A stretch of DNA of 64,000 nt from Haloferax marinum (GCF_009674625.1 NZ_WKJQ01000001.1:2108001-2172000); one strand, 5' to 3'. Shown: positions 19,701-27,341, counted from the first letter of the stretch. The notes: a model not told the origin generated them from the sequence alone. Translations and numbers: made by a program.

Positions 19701-19966
19701 CACGTCTCTCGAAGCCACCCGGCGTCGGTGATGCCGTAGTCACCGAGCGTTTGGATGTAGACGAACGTGTTGACGAGTCCGGCGGCTTTCTCTGGTCGGT
19801 CACTCTCGCTCTCGTTCTCGCTCCCACTTCCACTCCCACTCTCCCTCTCGCTCCCACTTCCACTCTCCCTCTCACTCCCGTCGGCGAACTCGACGAAGTC
19901 TAATTCCGCCACCCACCGCTCGAGATGCTCGAAAACATCCGTGTCCACCGTCAGTCTCCCACGCAT
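16769..19966 (-). CDS. Eco57I-type N6-adenine DNA methyltransferase / type IIG-like protein
   Basis: 1065 residues. The SAM-binding motif I is DPACGTGSFLVAAY (~265-280) and the catalytic motif IV is NPPWVIEG (~500), typical of gamma-class N6-adenine methyltransferases of the Eco57I/BREX PglX-like group. GVYYTPEYVSQSLVD precedes motif I as usual. The region after ~620 is probably target recognition. No nuclease PD-(D/E)XK is visible at the short N terminus, so it may be methylation-only or need a partner; none is adjacent. Residues ~30-58 are a Ser/Glu/Gly repeat insert. No start codon exists upstream before the in-frame stop, so the N terminus may have been shortened. Role: host DNA modification or defence (inferred). 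Confidence 0.85.
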   Translation of the reverse strand: MRGRLTVDTDVFEHLERWVAELDFVEFADGSERESGSGSERESGSGSGSENESESDRPEKAAGLVNTFVYIQTLGDYGITDAGWLRETWERRERTHGHEGERAVLEAFFADVDDWLDSNPCVGLVTRDATSDIDLSASNSNRLYQRFERVLGVETAASDARPGITEYDFTDIDADVFGRIYERYLVEGREGHGVYYTPEYVSQSLVDDTVATQLRRLSTRIEDAVEADSWDDAETAVAAFTDFSILDPACGTGSFLVAAYATIREEYDRVFDFLARERQSRRQSSGETSRGDSNGDERDERLESLQKTLGYTEDDHGTSHLRTRPLVARIVTRHIHGIDLDQHALAIATLNVWLEAVEHDQRVASRGVSVDEPCVVTALDANLGCGDALVGLPDEQVRTRLRERHGDELEAVSRAREQFLEAPDDTRSLERAAARRSQIRQDLDATFEAYLEAMELPSDVLDETTPFYWPLQFWHVLGDGGGFDCVVGNPPWVIEGKSHTKQFLQQTYEHQSGQPDLYRYFLERSFSTTTGRLGMVTPNTWLSIPGARQLRRLLLCNARLEKIAFVPDSAFAGVGQNSIAVVVDKNTPQTDGHSADIENTQIRVGDIEPTGTFREVRTIQVTDIAPPAYHVNPYVGTSEKSVVSKMDAEAVKLREIADLTVGYQLYHRTLHSDAQIQNEVFHSETNVGDDYVTDTRADALTRYHLDRSKDRYVDTSAAFFRIPPRRFLDGEKLLVREVPSEAEIGLIATRSTDTLLFPKSVISVVLTDDTYDYEHLLGLLNSRLLYLASLVTGEKMSQDLFPRVSLTQLRGLPIEGTTELTPLVRKLERLAAERLQFRRLWDRHRERGTTETRSLTQILSEDGETPHSESESETPIVSCSVAPESDTAVLEREYSAFEVVGSTADPAMVVYGLEGSVEHELLRAEFRNRELLQVVYLSVQSLLESRAKVEHLGHVLEKTAVPVGEESPVEFAVHTIREVRDSFGAGDDWDDSRRARERDTDPADIVKIDDATATAQMELDAAVFDCYGLTNAEARTVLSVLDIRETVLEQTVAKLAYRQKSEDDA
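19800..19880 (-). repeat. In-frame C/T-rich repeat inside the methyltransferase gene
   Basis: A 19-base unit starting CTCGCTCCCACTT occurs at 19817-19835 and again at 19847-19865, a 30-base (in-frame) period, inside a longer C/T-rich tract. It encodes the Ser-Glu-Arg/Gly-Ser repeats near the N terminus. Slippage here would change length by multiples of three. Confidence 0.65.
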
Positions 19967-20121
19967 CGGCCACTCGGTACGCCGCCGACAGCACGCGCTG
20001 GAACGGCTATCGACCGCTCGAACCGAGGGTCGTGGGAGTTAGGTGAAGAAATCACGATTCACACCTCTGACCCACGAGTGATTAATTGTGTGGTCACTCA
20101 CGGTGTGCGAGGGGCCATCCC
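19967..20121. other. Intergenic region upstream of the methyltransferase gene
   Basis: About 155 bases include a moderately AT-rich stretch (GAGTGATTAATTGTGTGG near 20077-20094), a plausible promoter for the minus-strand R-M gene. No other feature is seen. Confidence 0.4.
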
Positions 20122-20736
20122 TCAGTCCGGGTCGTACTGCGCCAACACGAACGGATGGTCGCTCCCGAGTTCGTCGTCGACGACGAACTGCTCGACCACC
20201 TCGAAGCCCACTCGATTCAACGTCTCGAACGTCTCTTCGATACTCGGGAAGCTCCACTGCATCTCGACGTCGGTACCGAGCCAGTCGGGGTTCGACCCCT
20301 CCCACGCGTCGTCGCCGACCGTCGCGAGGAGGTAGTTCCCAGGCCGGAGCACCCGCGCGAACTCCGAAATCACCTGTTCGTGTTCGTCGGTCGGGATGTG
20401 GATGAGTGAGTAGAACGCACAGATGGCGTCGAACGAGTCGTCCTCGAAGGGAAGTGCGGTCATATCTCCTTGGACGAATCTCGCGCCCGAGACGTTCGTT
20501 CGGGCGAGTCGTAACTGCGACCGAGAGAAGTCGAGTCCGACGGTGTCGAAGTCTACCGTCAACGTGTTCGTCACCGGGACGCCCTGGCCACACCCTGCGT
20601 CGAGGACGCTGTCTCCGGGTTCGAGGCGGTCGGTGAGCTCGGAGAGCACCCACTCCGGGTCGTCGTTTCGCCGGTCGAGATACTCTTCGGCGAGAGTATC
20701 GTACCCATCTCGGACCGTGCGTCGCTGTTCTGTCAT
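20122..20736 (-). CDS. Class I SAM-dependent methyltransferase
   Basis: 204 residues. Motif I is VLDAGCGQGVP (~44-54), the acidic post-I residue is in TVGLDFSR, and motif IV-like FDAICAFYSLIHIP follows. This is the Methyltransf_11/25 type that acts on small molecules. It lies 155 bases upstream of the Eco57I-like gene on the same strand, but its sequence is not of the DNA-methyltransferase kind, so a joint role is not implied. Substrate unknown. Confidence 0.88.
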   Translation of the reverse strand: MTEQRRTVRDGYDTLAEEYLDRRNDDPEWVLSELTDRLEPGDSVLDAGCGQGVPVTNTLTVDFDTVGLDFSRSQLRLARTNVSGARFVQGDMTALPFEDDSFDAICAFYSLIHIPTDEHEQVISEFARVLRPGNYLLATVGDDAWEGSNPDWLGTDVEMQWSFPSIEETFETLNRVGFEVVEQFVVDDELGSDHPFVLAQYDPD

Positions 20737-20859
20737 CGTGAAATTAGGTCCTACGTTCAGACGTGGTTGCGGTGGATAAATGTCTTCTCCCGAATCGAGT
20801 CACTCGCCGACAGTGGTCTTTTCACTCGTCGATGGGTGAAAACCGGAGACGTTGCTCGT

Positions 20860-21471
20860 CTACCGGAGGTCCCGAACGAAGCGTTCGGGCACGTGGTCGA
20901 CGAGGTGGTCGGGAATCGCCGCGACGAGGCGCTCGGCGATGGCGACCATCGGTTTGCGCAGGAGCACGTAGACGCCGGAGACGGCGACTGCGCCGATGAC
21001 GATGGTCTCGGTGATGCCGTCGAAGACGAGGACCGGCGGCACGGCGAACACGAGGGCCAGTGCGAGGTCCTCGGGGGACCCGTCGTACCGAACCCAGCGC
21101 TTCGGCGCGATCCAGCGGTCGTTCCAGTGGTCGTAGACGGCGCGGTCGGAGGTTCCAAGCCACGGCTTGAGTTCGAGGCCGCCGCCGAACATGTCGGACA
21201 CAGAGTGCAGTGCCGCTGCTGCGAGGAACAGCGCCACGGCGAGTGTCGCCGTCGTCGGGTTCAGTGCGGCGATTGCAACTGCCGGCACAGCGAGTGCGCT
21301 GAAGTACACCGGGAAGTGAAGCGTCTTCCTGTGTCCGGCGTAGAGGTCGAAGTCGGGAAACAGGCCGCCGAGTGCGGCCGCGAGGACCGGAAGCATACCG
21401 GCCTCGGGGACCAACGCCCACACGACAGTGCCGAGAACGACACCTGCGAGGGCGTGAGTGGTGGCCATCAT
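20860..21471 (-). CDS. DUF457 (LexA-binding hydrolase-like) membrane protein
   Basis: 203 residues from ATG 21471, with four to five transmembrane helices. The N-terminal MMATTHALAGVV and the following FPDFDLYAGHRKTLHFP match the DUF457/YdjM family of membrane-bound metal-dependent hydrolases. Conserved His and Asp (TTHAL, PDFD, HRKTLHFP, LHSVSDMF) are the likely metal ligands. The role in haloarchaea is unknown. The gene is divergent from trkA. Confidence 0.85.
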   Translation of the reverse strand: MMATTHALAGVVLGTVVWALVPEAGMLPVLAAALGGLFPDFDLYAGHRKTLHFPVYFSALAVPAVAIAALNPTTATLAVALFLAAAALHSVSDMFGGGLELKPWLGTSDRAVYDHWNDRWIAPKRWVRYDGSPEDLALALVFAVPPVLVFDGITETIVIGAVAVSGVYVLLRKPMVAIAERLVAAIPDHLVDHVPERFVRDLR

Positions 21472-21693
21472 CGAAGGTGCGTATGTAATCTGAAGGAAAA
21501 ACGGTGTCGGTAGTCGTGCTAGCACGCCTCATTGTGGGGTTTCGCCGCGCCGTGCCCTGTTTTGGCCCCTCTTCGTGAAACCTGTCGGACTACTCGGACT
21601 ACTCGGACTCCCGAACACCGTCGAATCACTCTCTAACCGTGTGTCGTGGTGACGGGGGCTATCTTTTAGCCGACGGGTGTGTATTGATGCACC

Positions 21694-22347
21694 ATGGAAT
21701 TCGTTATCGTGGGGTACGGTCGCGTCGGGTCACGAACTGCTCGGGTCCTCCGCGAGGAGGGTCACGACGTGACCGTCGTCGACAACGACGAAAAGAAGGT
21801 CGACCGTGCTCTCGACGAGGGGTTCGAAGCGATTTACGGCGACGGTGGCACCGAGAGCGTCTTGAAATCGGCAGGTATCGAAGCTGCAGACGCCGTCGGT
21901 GGCCTCACCGGCGACCCGAACATCAACTTCGCCGCGTGCATGCTCGGCAAGGAGTTCGGTTGTCGCTCTGTCATGCGAATTAGCGAAGACTACCGGCAGG
22001 AGATTTACGAACGCTACGCCGACGACGTCGACGAAATCGTCTACCCAGAGCGTCTCGGTGCTGCCGGTGCGAAGACGGCACTGCTCGGGGGCGACTTCAA
22101 CGCGCTCGGTGACCTGACCGACCAACTTCGACTCACCACGGTGTCTATCCCCGAAGACGCACCGATTATCGGTGACCACGTCGCGAGCATCGACCTGGGC
22201 GCCGATGGGCGGGTCTACGCCCACGGCCGAGCACGAGAACCGATGACGATTCCGCTTCCGGGAACCGTCGTCGAACCCGGTGACCAACTCGCACTGCTCA
22301 CCGACCGGGACGCGCTGGACCGCGTCCGCACGAAGTTACTGGGCTAG
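21694..22347 (+). CDS. trkA: TrkA-type K+ channel/transporter regulatory subunit
   Basis: 217 residues: an N-terminal Rossmann TrkA-N (RCK) domain starting FVIVGYGRVGSRTA with the acidic nucleotide-binding residue in VVDND (~30), and a C-terminal TrkA-C domain (~135-215). Such proteins bind NAD(H) or ATP/c-di-AMP and gate TrkH-type potassium transporters. No TrkH gene is adjacent. High-salt cytoplasm makes K+ control central in haloarchaea. The start is fixed by the glycine-rich strand at residue 2. Confidence 0.92.
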   Translation: MEFVIVGYGRVGSRTARVLREEGHDVTVVDNDEKKVDRALDEGFEAIYGDGGTESVLKSAGIEAADAVGGLTGDPNINFAACMLGKEFGCRSVMRISEDYRQEIYERYADDVDEIVYPERLGAAGAKTALLGGDFNALGDLTDQLRLTTVSIPEDAPIIGDHVASIDLGADGRVYAHGRAREPMTIPLPGTVVEPGDQLALLTDRDALDRVRTKLLG

Positions 22348-22458
22348 GTGGGACTGGGTGTGGGTTAGGTACGACTGGGCGAAGCAGGCTGTGACCGGGT
22401 TACGCAGACGTTTTTTGACAGCACGAGAGTCGAACGCACCGCTCGCGAGCGAAGTACC

Positions 22459-22577
22459 AAAAGCGGCGCCCTGGTGGTGACGCCGCACGCCGTGCCGGGG
22501 GAGCCAGAACGGCTATGGTGGTGTGCCGGGCGCGCGGGTGGGAGGATGGGAACTGAGGCCGAGTGTGCGCGCCCAGA
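22459..22577 (-). ncRNA. Candidate structured small RNA
   Basis: On the minus strand a TATA box (TTTATAG, 22604-22598) lies ~25 bases before a predicted start near 22577. The ~119-base block then has three nested or successive stems: 22528-22535 with 22567-22574 (8 bp, GGGCGCGC), 22489-22493 with 22509-22513 (5 bp), and 22463-22468 with 22481-22486 (6 bp). It ends in GGCGCCGCTTTT, a stem followed by a T-run. It does not resemble SRP RNA, RNase P RNA or 5S rRNA. The call rests on promoter, stems and terminator only. Confidence 0.3.
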
Positions 22578-22597
22578 CGACGGATATGTACCACGAA

Positions 22598-22604
22598 CTA
22601 TAAA
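22598..22604 (-). promoter_or_regulatory. TATA box of the candidate RNA
   Basis: TTTATAG on the minus strand matches the haloarchaeal TATA consensus. It faces the stem-loop block and lies between it and the end of the ABC transporter operon. Confidence 0.4.
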
Positions 22605-22748
22605 CCTGCGTCAGACGGCAGTCACACACGCATAACATCTCCGCCCGTCGTCCGGGTCGAACTCGAGTCTCTCGGATTCTCTGTGCTTCTGCTCGCCTCT
22701 ATTTCCCGCACTTCGGTTCGTCTCTCTTTCCAACACTTCCACTCGTCT

Positions 22749-23576
22749 CTAGTAGACGAGTTTCCCTTCGATGAACCGACGGACACGGTCGTCACTCGGC
22801 GTTTCGAACACGCGGTCTGTCGGTCCCGACTCGATACACGTGCTGTCGAGGAGTACCGCCGTCCGGTCGGAGACGCGTTGTGCTTGCTGCATGTCGTGGG
22901 TGGCCAACGCGACGGCGATACCGCGGTCTCTCGCCTCGCGCATCGCAGACTCGATGGCGGCGGTGTTTCGGGGGTCGAGATTCGACGTCGGTTCGTCCAG
23001 AAGCAACACGTCCGGGTCGGGGGCGAGCGCCCTGGCGATGGCGACTCGTTGTGCCTCACCGGCCGACAGCGACCGAGCGTCGCGGTCGATTTTGTCGCTC
23101 ATCCCCACCGTCTCCAACGCACGCTCGACCGTCGGAGACGGCTCTGTCTGCCCAAACGCGTCTTCGACGGCGTCTCGGAGTCGCGTCCGCCACGACTGTC
23201 TGACACGGAGTCCGTACGCCACGTTGTCTGCGACGGTCGTCGAGAACAGACTCCGTGTCTGGAATCCCATCCCGATGCGGCGTCGCACGGCGAGTCGCTG
23301 TTCGTCGGGCATCGCCCACACGTCTTCGCCGCCGACTTCGACCGTACCGCTGTCTGGCTGTTCGAACAGCGCGAGGAGGCGAAAGAGCGTCGTCTTGCCC
23401 GTTCCCGACGGGCCGACGACGGCCAGAATCTCACCGGGTTCGACCGTGATAGAGATGTCTTCGAGGATGGCCCCGTCACCGAACCCGTGGGTGAGTCCGC
23501 GCGCGGTGAGGCGAGTTTCGACGCTCGCCGATTCGCCGACCGATTCGTGTCCGACCACGCGGTTGCTGTCGGTCAT
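22749..23576 (-). CDS. tupC: Tungstate ABC transporter ATP-binding protein
   Basis: 275 residues. Walker A is GPSGTGKTT (~54-62), the ABC signature LSAGEAQRVAIARAL, Walker B VLLLDEPTSNLD, and the H-loop ATHDM. The first ~20 residues are a haloarchaeal N-terminal extension. It energises the permease encoded just upstream; the two genes overlap by ATGA (4 bases), which implies translational coupling. The tungstate assignment comes from the cognate TupA-type binding protein. Confidence 0.9.
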   Translation of the reverse strand: MTDSNRVVGHESVGESASVETRLTARGLTHGFGDGAILEDISITVEPGEILAVVGPSGTGKTTLFRLLALFEQPDSGTVEVGGEDVWAMPDEQRLAVRRRIGMGFQTRSLFSTTVADNVAYGLRVRQSWRTRLRDAVEDAFGQTEPSPTVERALETVGMSDKIDRDARSLSAGEAQRVAIARALAPDPDVLLLDEPTSNLDPRNTAAIESAMREARDRGIAVALATHDMQQAQRVSDRTAVLLDSTCIESGPTDRVFETPSDDRVRRFIEGKLVY

Positions 23577-24265
23577 TGGCGCTCACCTCCGGGCGTTCGG
23601 TCGCGGAACCGCGCCCCGAGAGCGTTCACAGACAGGACGAGGGCGAGGAGGATGACACCGAGGGCGATACCCGTCTCGATGTTTCCCTTCCGCGCTTCGA
23701 CGGTTATCGCCGTCGTGAGCGTTCGCGTGAACGACGTACTGTCGGAGAAGACGATGTTGCCGCCGACGATGAGCACCGACCCGACTTCGCTGATGGCGCG
23801 GCCGTAGGCGGCCAACAGCGCCGTCACGATGCCGTAGCGCGCCTCACGGATGACGAGTAGCCCCACGTCGGCGGGTGTCGCTCCCGTGGCGAATGCGGCG
23901 TCTCTGAGGTCTTGTGGGACCGACTGAATCGCCGACAGCGAGACGCTCACGAGGACGGGGAGCGCGAGAACCGTCTGCGAGAGAATCATCGCTTCGGGCG
24001 TAAACAGGAGTTCGAACTCACCGAACGGTCCGGACCGCGAGAGCAACAAGAGAACCACGAGCCCGACGACGACGCTCGGAAAGCCCATCCCCGTCGAGAT
24101 GACGGAGGTGACGATAGACTTGCCCCGGAAGTCACGGAATCCGACGGCGAGTGCAGTGGGCAGGCCGATTGCGGCGCTGAACAAGACTGCCAACGTACTC
24201 ACGTAGAGTGAGACGAACGTGATGCTGACGAGGTAGGTCAGATTCAGGTCACCGAGGCCTAACAC
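23573..24265 (-). CDS. tupB: Tungstate ABC transporter permease
   Basis: 230 residues, five to six transmembrane helices. The EAA loop reads LRDAAFATGATPADVGLLVIREARYGI, the coupling segment that contacts the ATPase. The sequence fits the TupB/WtpB-like single-permease type (a homodimer is expected). It lies 24 bases after the binding-protein gene and overlaps the ATPase gene by 4 bases. Confidence 0.9.
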   Translation of the reverse strand: MLGLGDLNLTYLVSITFVSLYVSTLAVLFSAAIGLPTALAVGFRDFRGKSIVTSVISTGMGFPSVVVGLVVLLLLSRSGPFGEFELLFTPEAMILSQTVLALPVLVSVSLSAIQSVPQDLRDAAFATGATPADVGLLVIREARYGIVTALLAAYGRAISEVGSVLIVGGNIVFSDSTSFTRTLTTAITVEARKGNIETGIALGVILLALVLSVNALGARFRDRTPGGERQ

Positions 24266-24289
24266 GAACGGAGGTGGGAGCGGACCGGA

Positions 24290-25303
24290 CTAAAAGTCCT
24301 CGGGGACGTTCTCGGAGACCCACTGCTCGAACTGCGGGTCTGAAACGGACGCTGACGTGTTTCCACCGTCGTAGTCTTCGGGGACGTACTGGTCGAACTG
24401 TGGCGACTCAGACAGTGCGTTCGGGAAGAACAACTGCGACCCGTTCGCGGTGTAGTCGCTGATAATCTCTTGGCCCTCTGGACTCGTCAGGAACCCTGCG
24501 TACGCCATCGCCAGCGGGTAGTTCACGTCCGGATACTTCGCTGGGTTGACCGGGATGACACCGTATGGGTTCTTCAGGATTGTCGGGCCGTCCTTGAGCG
24601 GTCCTTGCACGTGAATCTCCAGGTCGACGTTGTCTTTGGTCGCGAGATACGTCCCGCGGTCCGAGAGCGTGTACGCGCCAGACTGGTCGGCCTGCACGAG
24701 TGTATCGCCCATCCCTTTGCCGATTTCGCGGTACCACTTTCCAGCGGGTGAGACGCCTGCGGCATCCCAGATGAGCAGTTCTTTCTTGTTCGTCCCGGAG
24801 TCGTCACCGCGGGAGACGAACGTCGATTCGGCGTCGGAGATGGCCGCAAAGGCGTCGGTCGCGCTGGACATGCCGTTGATTCCAGCGGGGTCGTCCGCCG
24901 GGCCGACGACGACGAAGTCGTTGAACATCACGTCGCGGCGGTTGACGCCGTACCCCTCTTCGAGGAACTCGTCTTCGGCTCCACGGGCGTGGACGAGGAT
25001 GACGTCGGCGTCGCCGTTTCTGGCTGTCTCTATCGCCGCGCCGGTCCCCTGTGGGATGGTCTTCACGCGGGCGTCGAACTTCTCTTCGAACACGGGATTG
25101 ATGGCGTCGAGGAGGCCCGTATCGTAGGTACTCGTGGTCGTCGCGAGTGTCAACTCTTGGGTCGCACCGCCCGAGGTGCCACCGGACGCGGTTGTCTCGC
25201 CCTCGCCTGCCTGTGGGGGGCTCGAATCGCCTGTGCATCCACTTAGTCCAAGGATTGCTCCGACTCCGGCCGCCTGCAAGAAGCGTCGTCGCTGAATCGC
25301 CAT
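24290..25303 (-). CDS. tupA: Tungstate-binding lipoprotein TupA
   Basis: 337 residues. The N terminus has the Tat motif RRRFLQ and the lipobox LSGC, then a Gly/Ser/Thr linker. The PBP-like fold begins with [18 protein letters not shown], where TTTST contacts the oxyanion in TupA proteins. DADVILVHA and [14 protein letters not shown] are also typical. TupA binds tungstate with much higher affinity than molybdate. The ATG at 25303 starts the signal peptide. A perfect inverted repeat sits 46-63 bases upstream. Confidence 0.92.
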   Translation of the reverse strand: MAIQRRRFLQAAGVGAILGLSGCTGDSSPPQAGEGETTASGGTSGGATQELTLATTTSTYDTGLLDAINPVFEEKFDARVKTIPQGTGAAIETARNGDADVILVHARGAEDEFLEEGYGVNRRDVMFNDFVVVGPADDPAGINGMSSATDAFAAISDAESTFVSRGDDSGTNKKELLIWDAAGVSPAGKWYREIGKGMGDTLVQADQSGAYTLSDRGTYLATKDNVDLEIHVQGPLKDGPTILKNPYGVIPVNPAKYPDVNYPLAMAYAGFLTSPEGQEIISDYTANGSQLFFPNALSESPQFDQYVPEDYDGGNTSASVSDPQFEQWVSENVPEDF

Positions 25304-25348
25304 GCTACTGTGCTTTGCCGAACGGTAGTTAACTGTTTCCCACCTTAC

Positions 25349-25366
25349 GTAATCTATTTTGATTAC
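25349..25366. promoter_or_regulatory. Inverted repeat upstream of tupA (candidate operator)
   Basis: GTAATC and GATTAC form a perfect 6-bp inverted repeat with a 6-base AT-rich spacer, 46-63 bases before the tupA ATG and ~104 bases before the divergent mini-ORF. It does not match the bacterial ModE consensus. The position, just upstream of where the core promoter should be, fits a metal- or oxyanion-responsive regulator. Confidence 0.5.
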
Positions 25367-25469
25367 ACAATCCGGATTTGTCGTTATTTTGAGTGTGGTT
25401 GTGGTTGCGCCACGTCGAACAGAGACCGGGTGCGCCGGATTCTTTTCGGACGGTCGCGTCGTCTCTGGT

Positions 25470-25568
25470 ATGACTTGGGAGTCGCTGTTCGCCCGCGCCG
25501 CCGAGTACGAGACGACAGACGCCGACGTCGCCGACGCACTTCGCACCCGCCGAGGCGACGATGACTGA
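25470..25568 (+). CDS. 32-residue protein translationally coupled to the PIN-like gene
   Basis: [20 protein letters not shown] starts a 32-residue acidic helical protein. Its stop overlaps the next gene's start by 8 bases (ATGACTGA, 25561-25568). The close coupling of a tiny acidic protein with a PIN-like protein recalls an antitoxin-toxin arrangement, but the protein is too short for a DNA-binding domain and no family is recognised. Confidence 0.65.
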   Translation: MTWESLFARAAEYETTDADVADALRTRRGDDD

Positions 25569-26037
25569 GACCGACCCCAAACCGACGCGAGTCGTCGCCG
25601 ACGCGGACGTTCTCGCCGCGGACCTCCTCGTCGGCGGTGCGTCCCGTGACGCACTCGACCACCTTCGTCGACACTCGTGGACGACGCTCGTCGCCAGCGA
25701 GGCACTCCTCGACGACGCAGAGGCAATCGTCTCGACGCTCGCAGACGAGACGCTCGCCGCCGACTGGCGCGAGAAAGTCGAGACGTGGGTCGAACTCGTC
25801 GAACACCCCGAAGGCGACCAACCCGCACTCGCGTCGGCGTACCGCGGTGGTGCGATGCACCTGCTCACGTTCGACGACCGACTCACCTCTGCGAAGGCGG
25901 GTGCTGCCCTCGGTGGGCGCTTCCCAATCAGTATCCGGCATCCCAAGGCGTTCGCGACGCTCTTCTCGCCCGAGAGTCTCTACGCGGAAGTTGCGGACGA
26001 CGAGTACCCCGGCCCCGACCGTGACCCACGGGCGTGA
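25561..26037 (+). CDS. PIN-like protein (haloarchaeal DUF7384 type)
   Basis: 158 residues. The N-terminal strand and acidic residues [16 protein letters not shown] and the later [14 protein letters not shown] follow the PIN-nuclease layout (D near the first strand, D-D-x-L in the fourth). The Asp set is incomplete compared with active VapC, so RNase activity is uncertain. The last ~12 residues (from DEYPGP) are encoded by a segment that is repeated 1.3 kb downstream, where the frame would end EYPDPDP instead. The gene end was therefore probably rebuilt when the following cassette arrived. Confidence 0.8.
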   Translation: MTETDPKPTRVVADADVLAADLLVGGASRDALDHLRRHSWTTLVASEALLDDAEAIVSTLADETLAADWREKVETWVELVEHPEGDQPALASAYRGGAMHLLTFDDRLTSAKAGAALGGRFPISIRHPKAFATLFSPESLYAEVADDEYPGPDRDPRA

Positions 26038-26043
26038 ACGCCT
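26001..26043. repeat. Left direct repeat flanking the HhH cassette (PIN gene 3' end)
   Basis: About 43 bases beginning CGAGTACCCCGG match 27299-27341 with one substitution (GGCCCC versus GACCCC) and small indels. It spans the last codons and stop of the PIN-like gene. Confidence 0.75.
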
Positions 26044-26090
26044 GCTACGTCACTCGTTCGAGATGCCCACTACCGAGGTGTTGCGGCAGG

Positions 26091-26140
26091 AGTAGCGTAG
26101 AGTAGTGTAGAGTAGTGTAGAGTAGTGTAGAGTAGCGTAG
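26091..26140. repeat. Five tandem copies of a 10-bp unit
   Basis: The unit AGTAGYGTAG is repeated five times without spacer. The first and last copies have C and the three inner ones T at the variable position. It lies inside the cassette, between the left direct repeat and the HhH gene, ~60 bases before the ATG. Confidence 0.85.
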
Positions 26141-26197
26141 TAGCGGCAACGTTGCACGTTCTAACAGATATATTAACAGTCATATCTACCTGAAGGT

Positions 26198-27286
26198 ATG
26201 CGACAACCGACCAGACTTATCCGTGATTCTGCAGAACGACACAAACTGAAGGTCTCTCTTCCTGGTGGGCGATACCAACTCTCGCTCGACGACCGTGCAG
26301 TAATCGTGTTGACCGACGAGCTTGGGCTTTCAGTCCGAGACGAGGTTCCGACGCCGTTCGTTCCGTTTTTCATCGCGATGGGCGATGCCTGGTTCCCACG
26401 TCAACGTGATGTAGATTCAGTGATTCGTGACCTCCCATCGGAGGGGTCGCTCACTGCTGCTGACCGAGACGTGCTGGTCTCGTACGTGACTGACTCACTG
26501 ATCGCTGAACGGCGCGAGAAATGGGTACTCGCAGCTATCGAAAACTCTCCAATCGCAGACCAAATCGATTCGACGGACCTCCGGATTAACAAACTCCCTG
26601 AACCTCCCAAGGCGTTACGAACGTCTAAAAAGAACATCGTGGAGGACTCTGTCGAACATACCGAACGTCAGAGACCGACGAAACGAGACGAAGTCGCAGA
26701 AGTAGAACCGCGAACTGAAAGCGACACAACCGACCAGCAAAAGCCAGAATCTTCTGCTGCACCGAAAGAAGAGGCACGAGAAGCGTTACAGGAGATTCCT
26801 GGTATCGGCCCACACCGTGCCAAACAACTGGCCGAAGGTGGGGTTCACTCGCTTGCCGCGCTTGCTGACGCTCGACCGGTCGACCTTGCTGGGATAGACG
26901 GTATCACCGAGGACATTGCGACGGTTGCAGTGGAGGGCGCTCGAGAAGTGTTGGGACACACCGTCCCTGCCAGTGACCGACTGACGAACCAAACGGGAGT
27001 CTCGGACGACGTTTTCAGCCCTGCACTGTCGTCGTTGGCCGCTTCCGGTGTCCCAGCGTCAGAAGCAACCCCTACACTTCGTGTCTTGTACGGTCCGACT
27101 GTAGCCGACATCGATGCTGTCTCGGGGCAACAAGCGTACTTCCTCTGGGAAGCGGGATATCAGACACCGCACGACGTACTGGAAGCCTCCCCGAGCGAGT
27201 TAACCGACGTTTACCAAGTGGGCTCGACAACAGCAGCAGAGATACAAGAATCAGCACGCTCGCTATTGGAGAGACGACGCGACTGA
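26198..27286 (+). CDS. Helix-hairpin-helix protein in a lower-GC cassette
   Basis: 362 residues. The N-terminal ~130 residues are a globular domain I do not recognise (LKVSLPGGRYQLSLDDRAV). A charged linker (~140-195) rich in Glu, Thr and Gln follows. Residues ~200-250 form a tandem helix-hairpin-helix module (LQEIPGIGPHRAKQLAEGGV, then LAGIDGITEDIA). The C-terminal ~75 residues hold a second HhH/DUF4332-like unit (VYQVGSTTAAEI). HhH modules bind DNA non-specifically. Sampled lines are about 47-60% GC against ~68% next to it, and codons differ from the neighbours, which suggests transfer. A TATA-like ATATATTAAC lies ~30 bases before the ATG. Confidence 0.8.
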   Translation: MRQPTRLIRDSAERHKLKVSLPGGRYQLSLDDRAVIVLTDELGLSVRDEVPTPFVPFFIAMGDAWFPRQRDVDSVIRDLPSEGSLTAADRDVLVSYVTDSLIAERREKWVLAAIENSPIADQIDSTDLRINKLPEPPKALRTSKKNIVEDSVEHTERQRPTKRDEVAEVEPRTESDTTDQQKPESSAAPKEEAREALQEIPGIGPHRAKQLAEGGVHSLAALADARPVDLAGIDGITEDIATVAVEGAREVLGHTVPASDRLTNQTGVSDDVFSPALSSLAASGVPASEATPTLRVLYGPTVADIDAVSGQQAYFLWEAGYQTPHDVLEASPSELTDVYQVGSTTAAEIQESARSLLERRRD

Positions 27287-27298
27287 AGTGGTCTGAAG

Positions 27299-27341
27299 CG
27301 AGTACCCCGACCCCGACCCGTGACCCACGGGCGTGACGCCC
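27299..27341. repeat. Right direct repeat flanking the HhH cassette
   Basis: This imperfect copy of 26001-26043 keeps GTGACCCACGGGCGTGA exactly. In the PIN gene frame it would encode EYPDPDP and a stop. It marks the right border of the cassette. Confidence 0.75.

Larger units (their letters stand above)
22348..22748. other. 400-bp intergenic region downstream of trkA and tupC
   Basis: No protein-like frame is found. A T6 run at 22411-22416 can terminate the trkA transcript. A 12-base palindrome CGCTCGCGAGCG lies at 22440-22451. The GC-rich stem-loop block at 22459-22577 with an upstream minus-strand TATA box is listed as a candidate RNA. Confidence 0.5.

Noticed and set aside
22348-22600. 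SRP RNA or RNase P RNA in the trkA-tupC gap
   Set aside because: The conserved SRP domain loops and RNase P core sequences are absent and the block is too short for RNase P.
26198-27286. Transposase or integrase encoded by the lower-GC cassette
   Set aside because: The only protein is an HhH protein with no DDE, tyrosine or serine recombinase residues recognisable.
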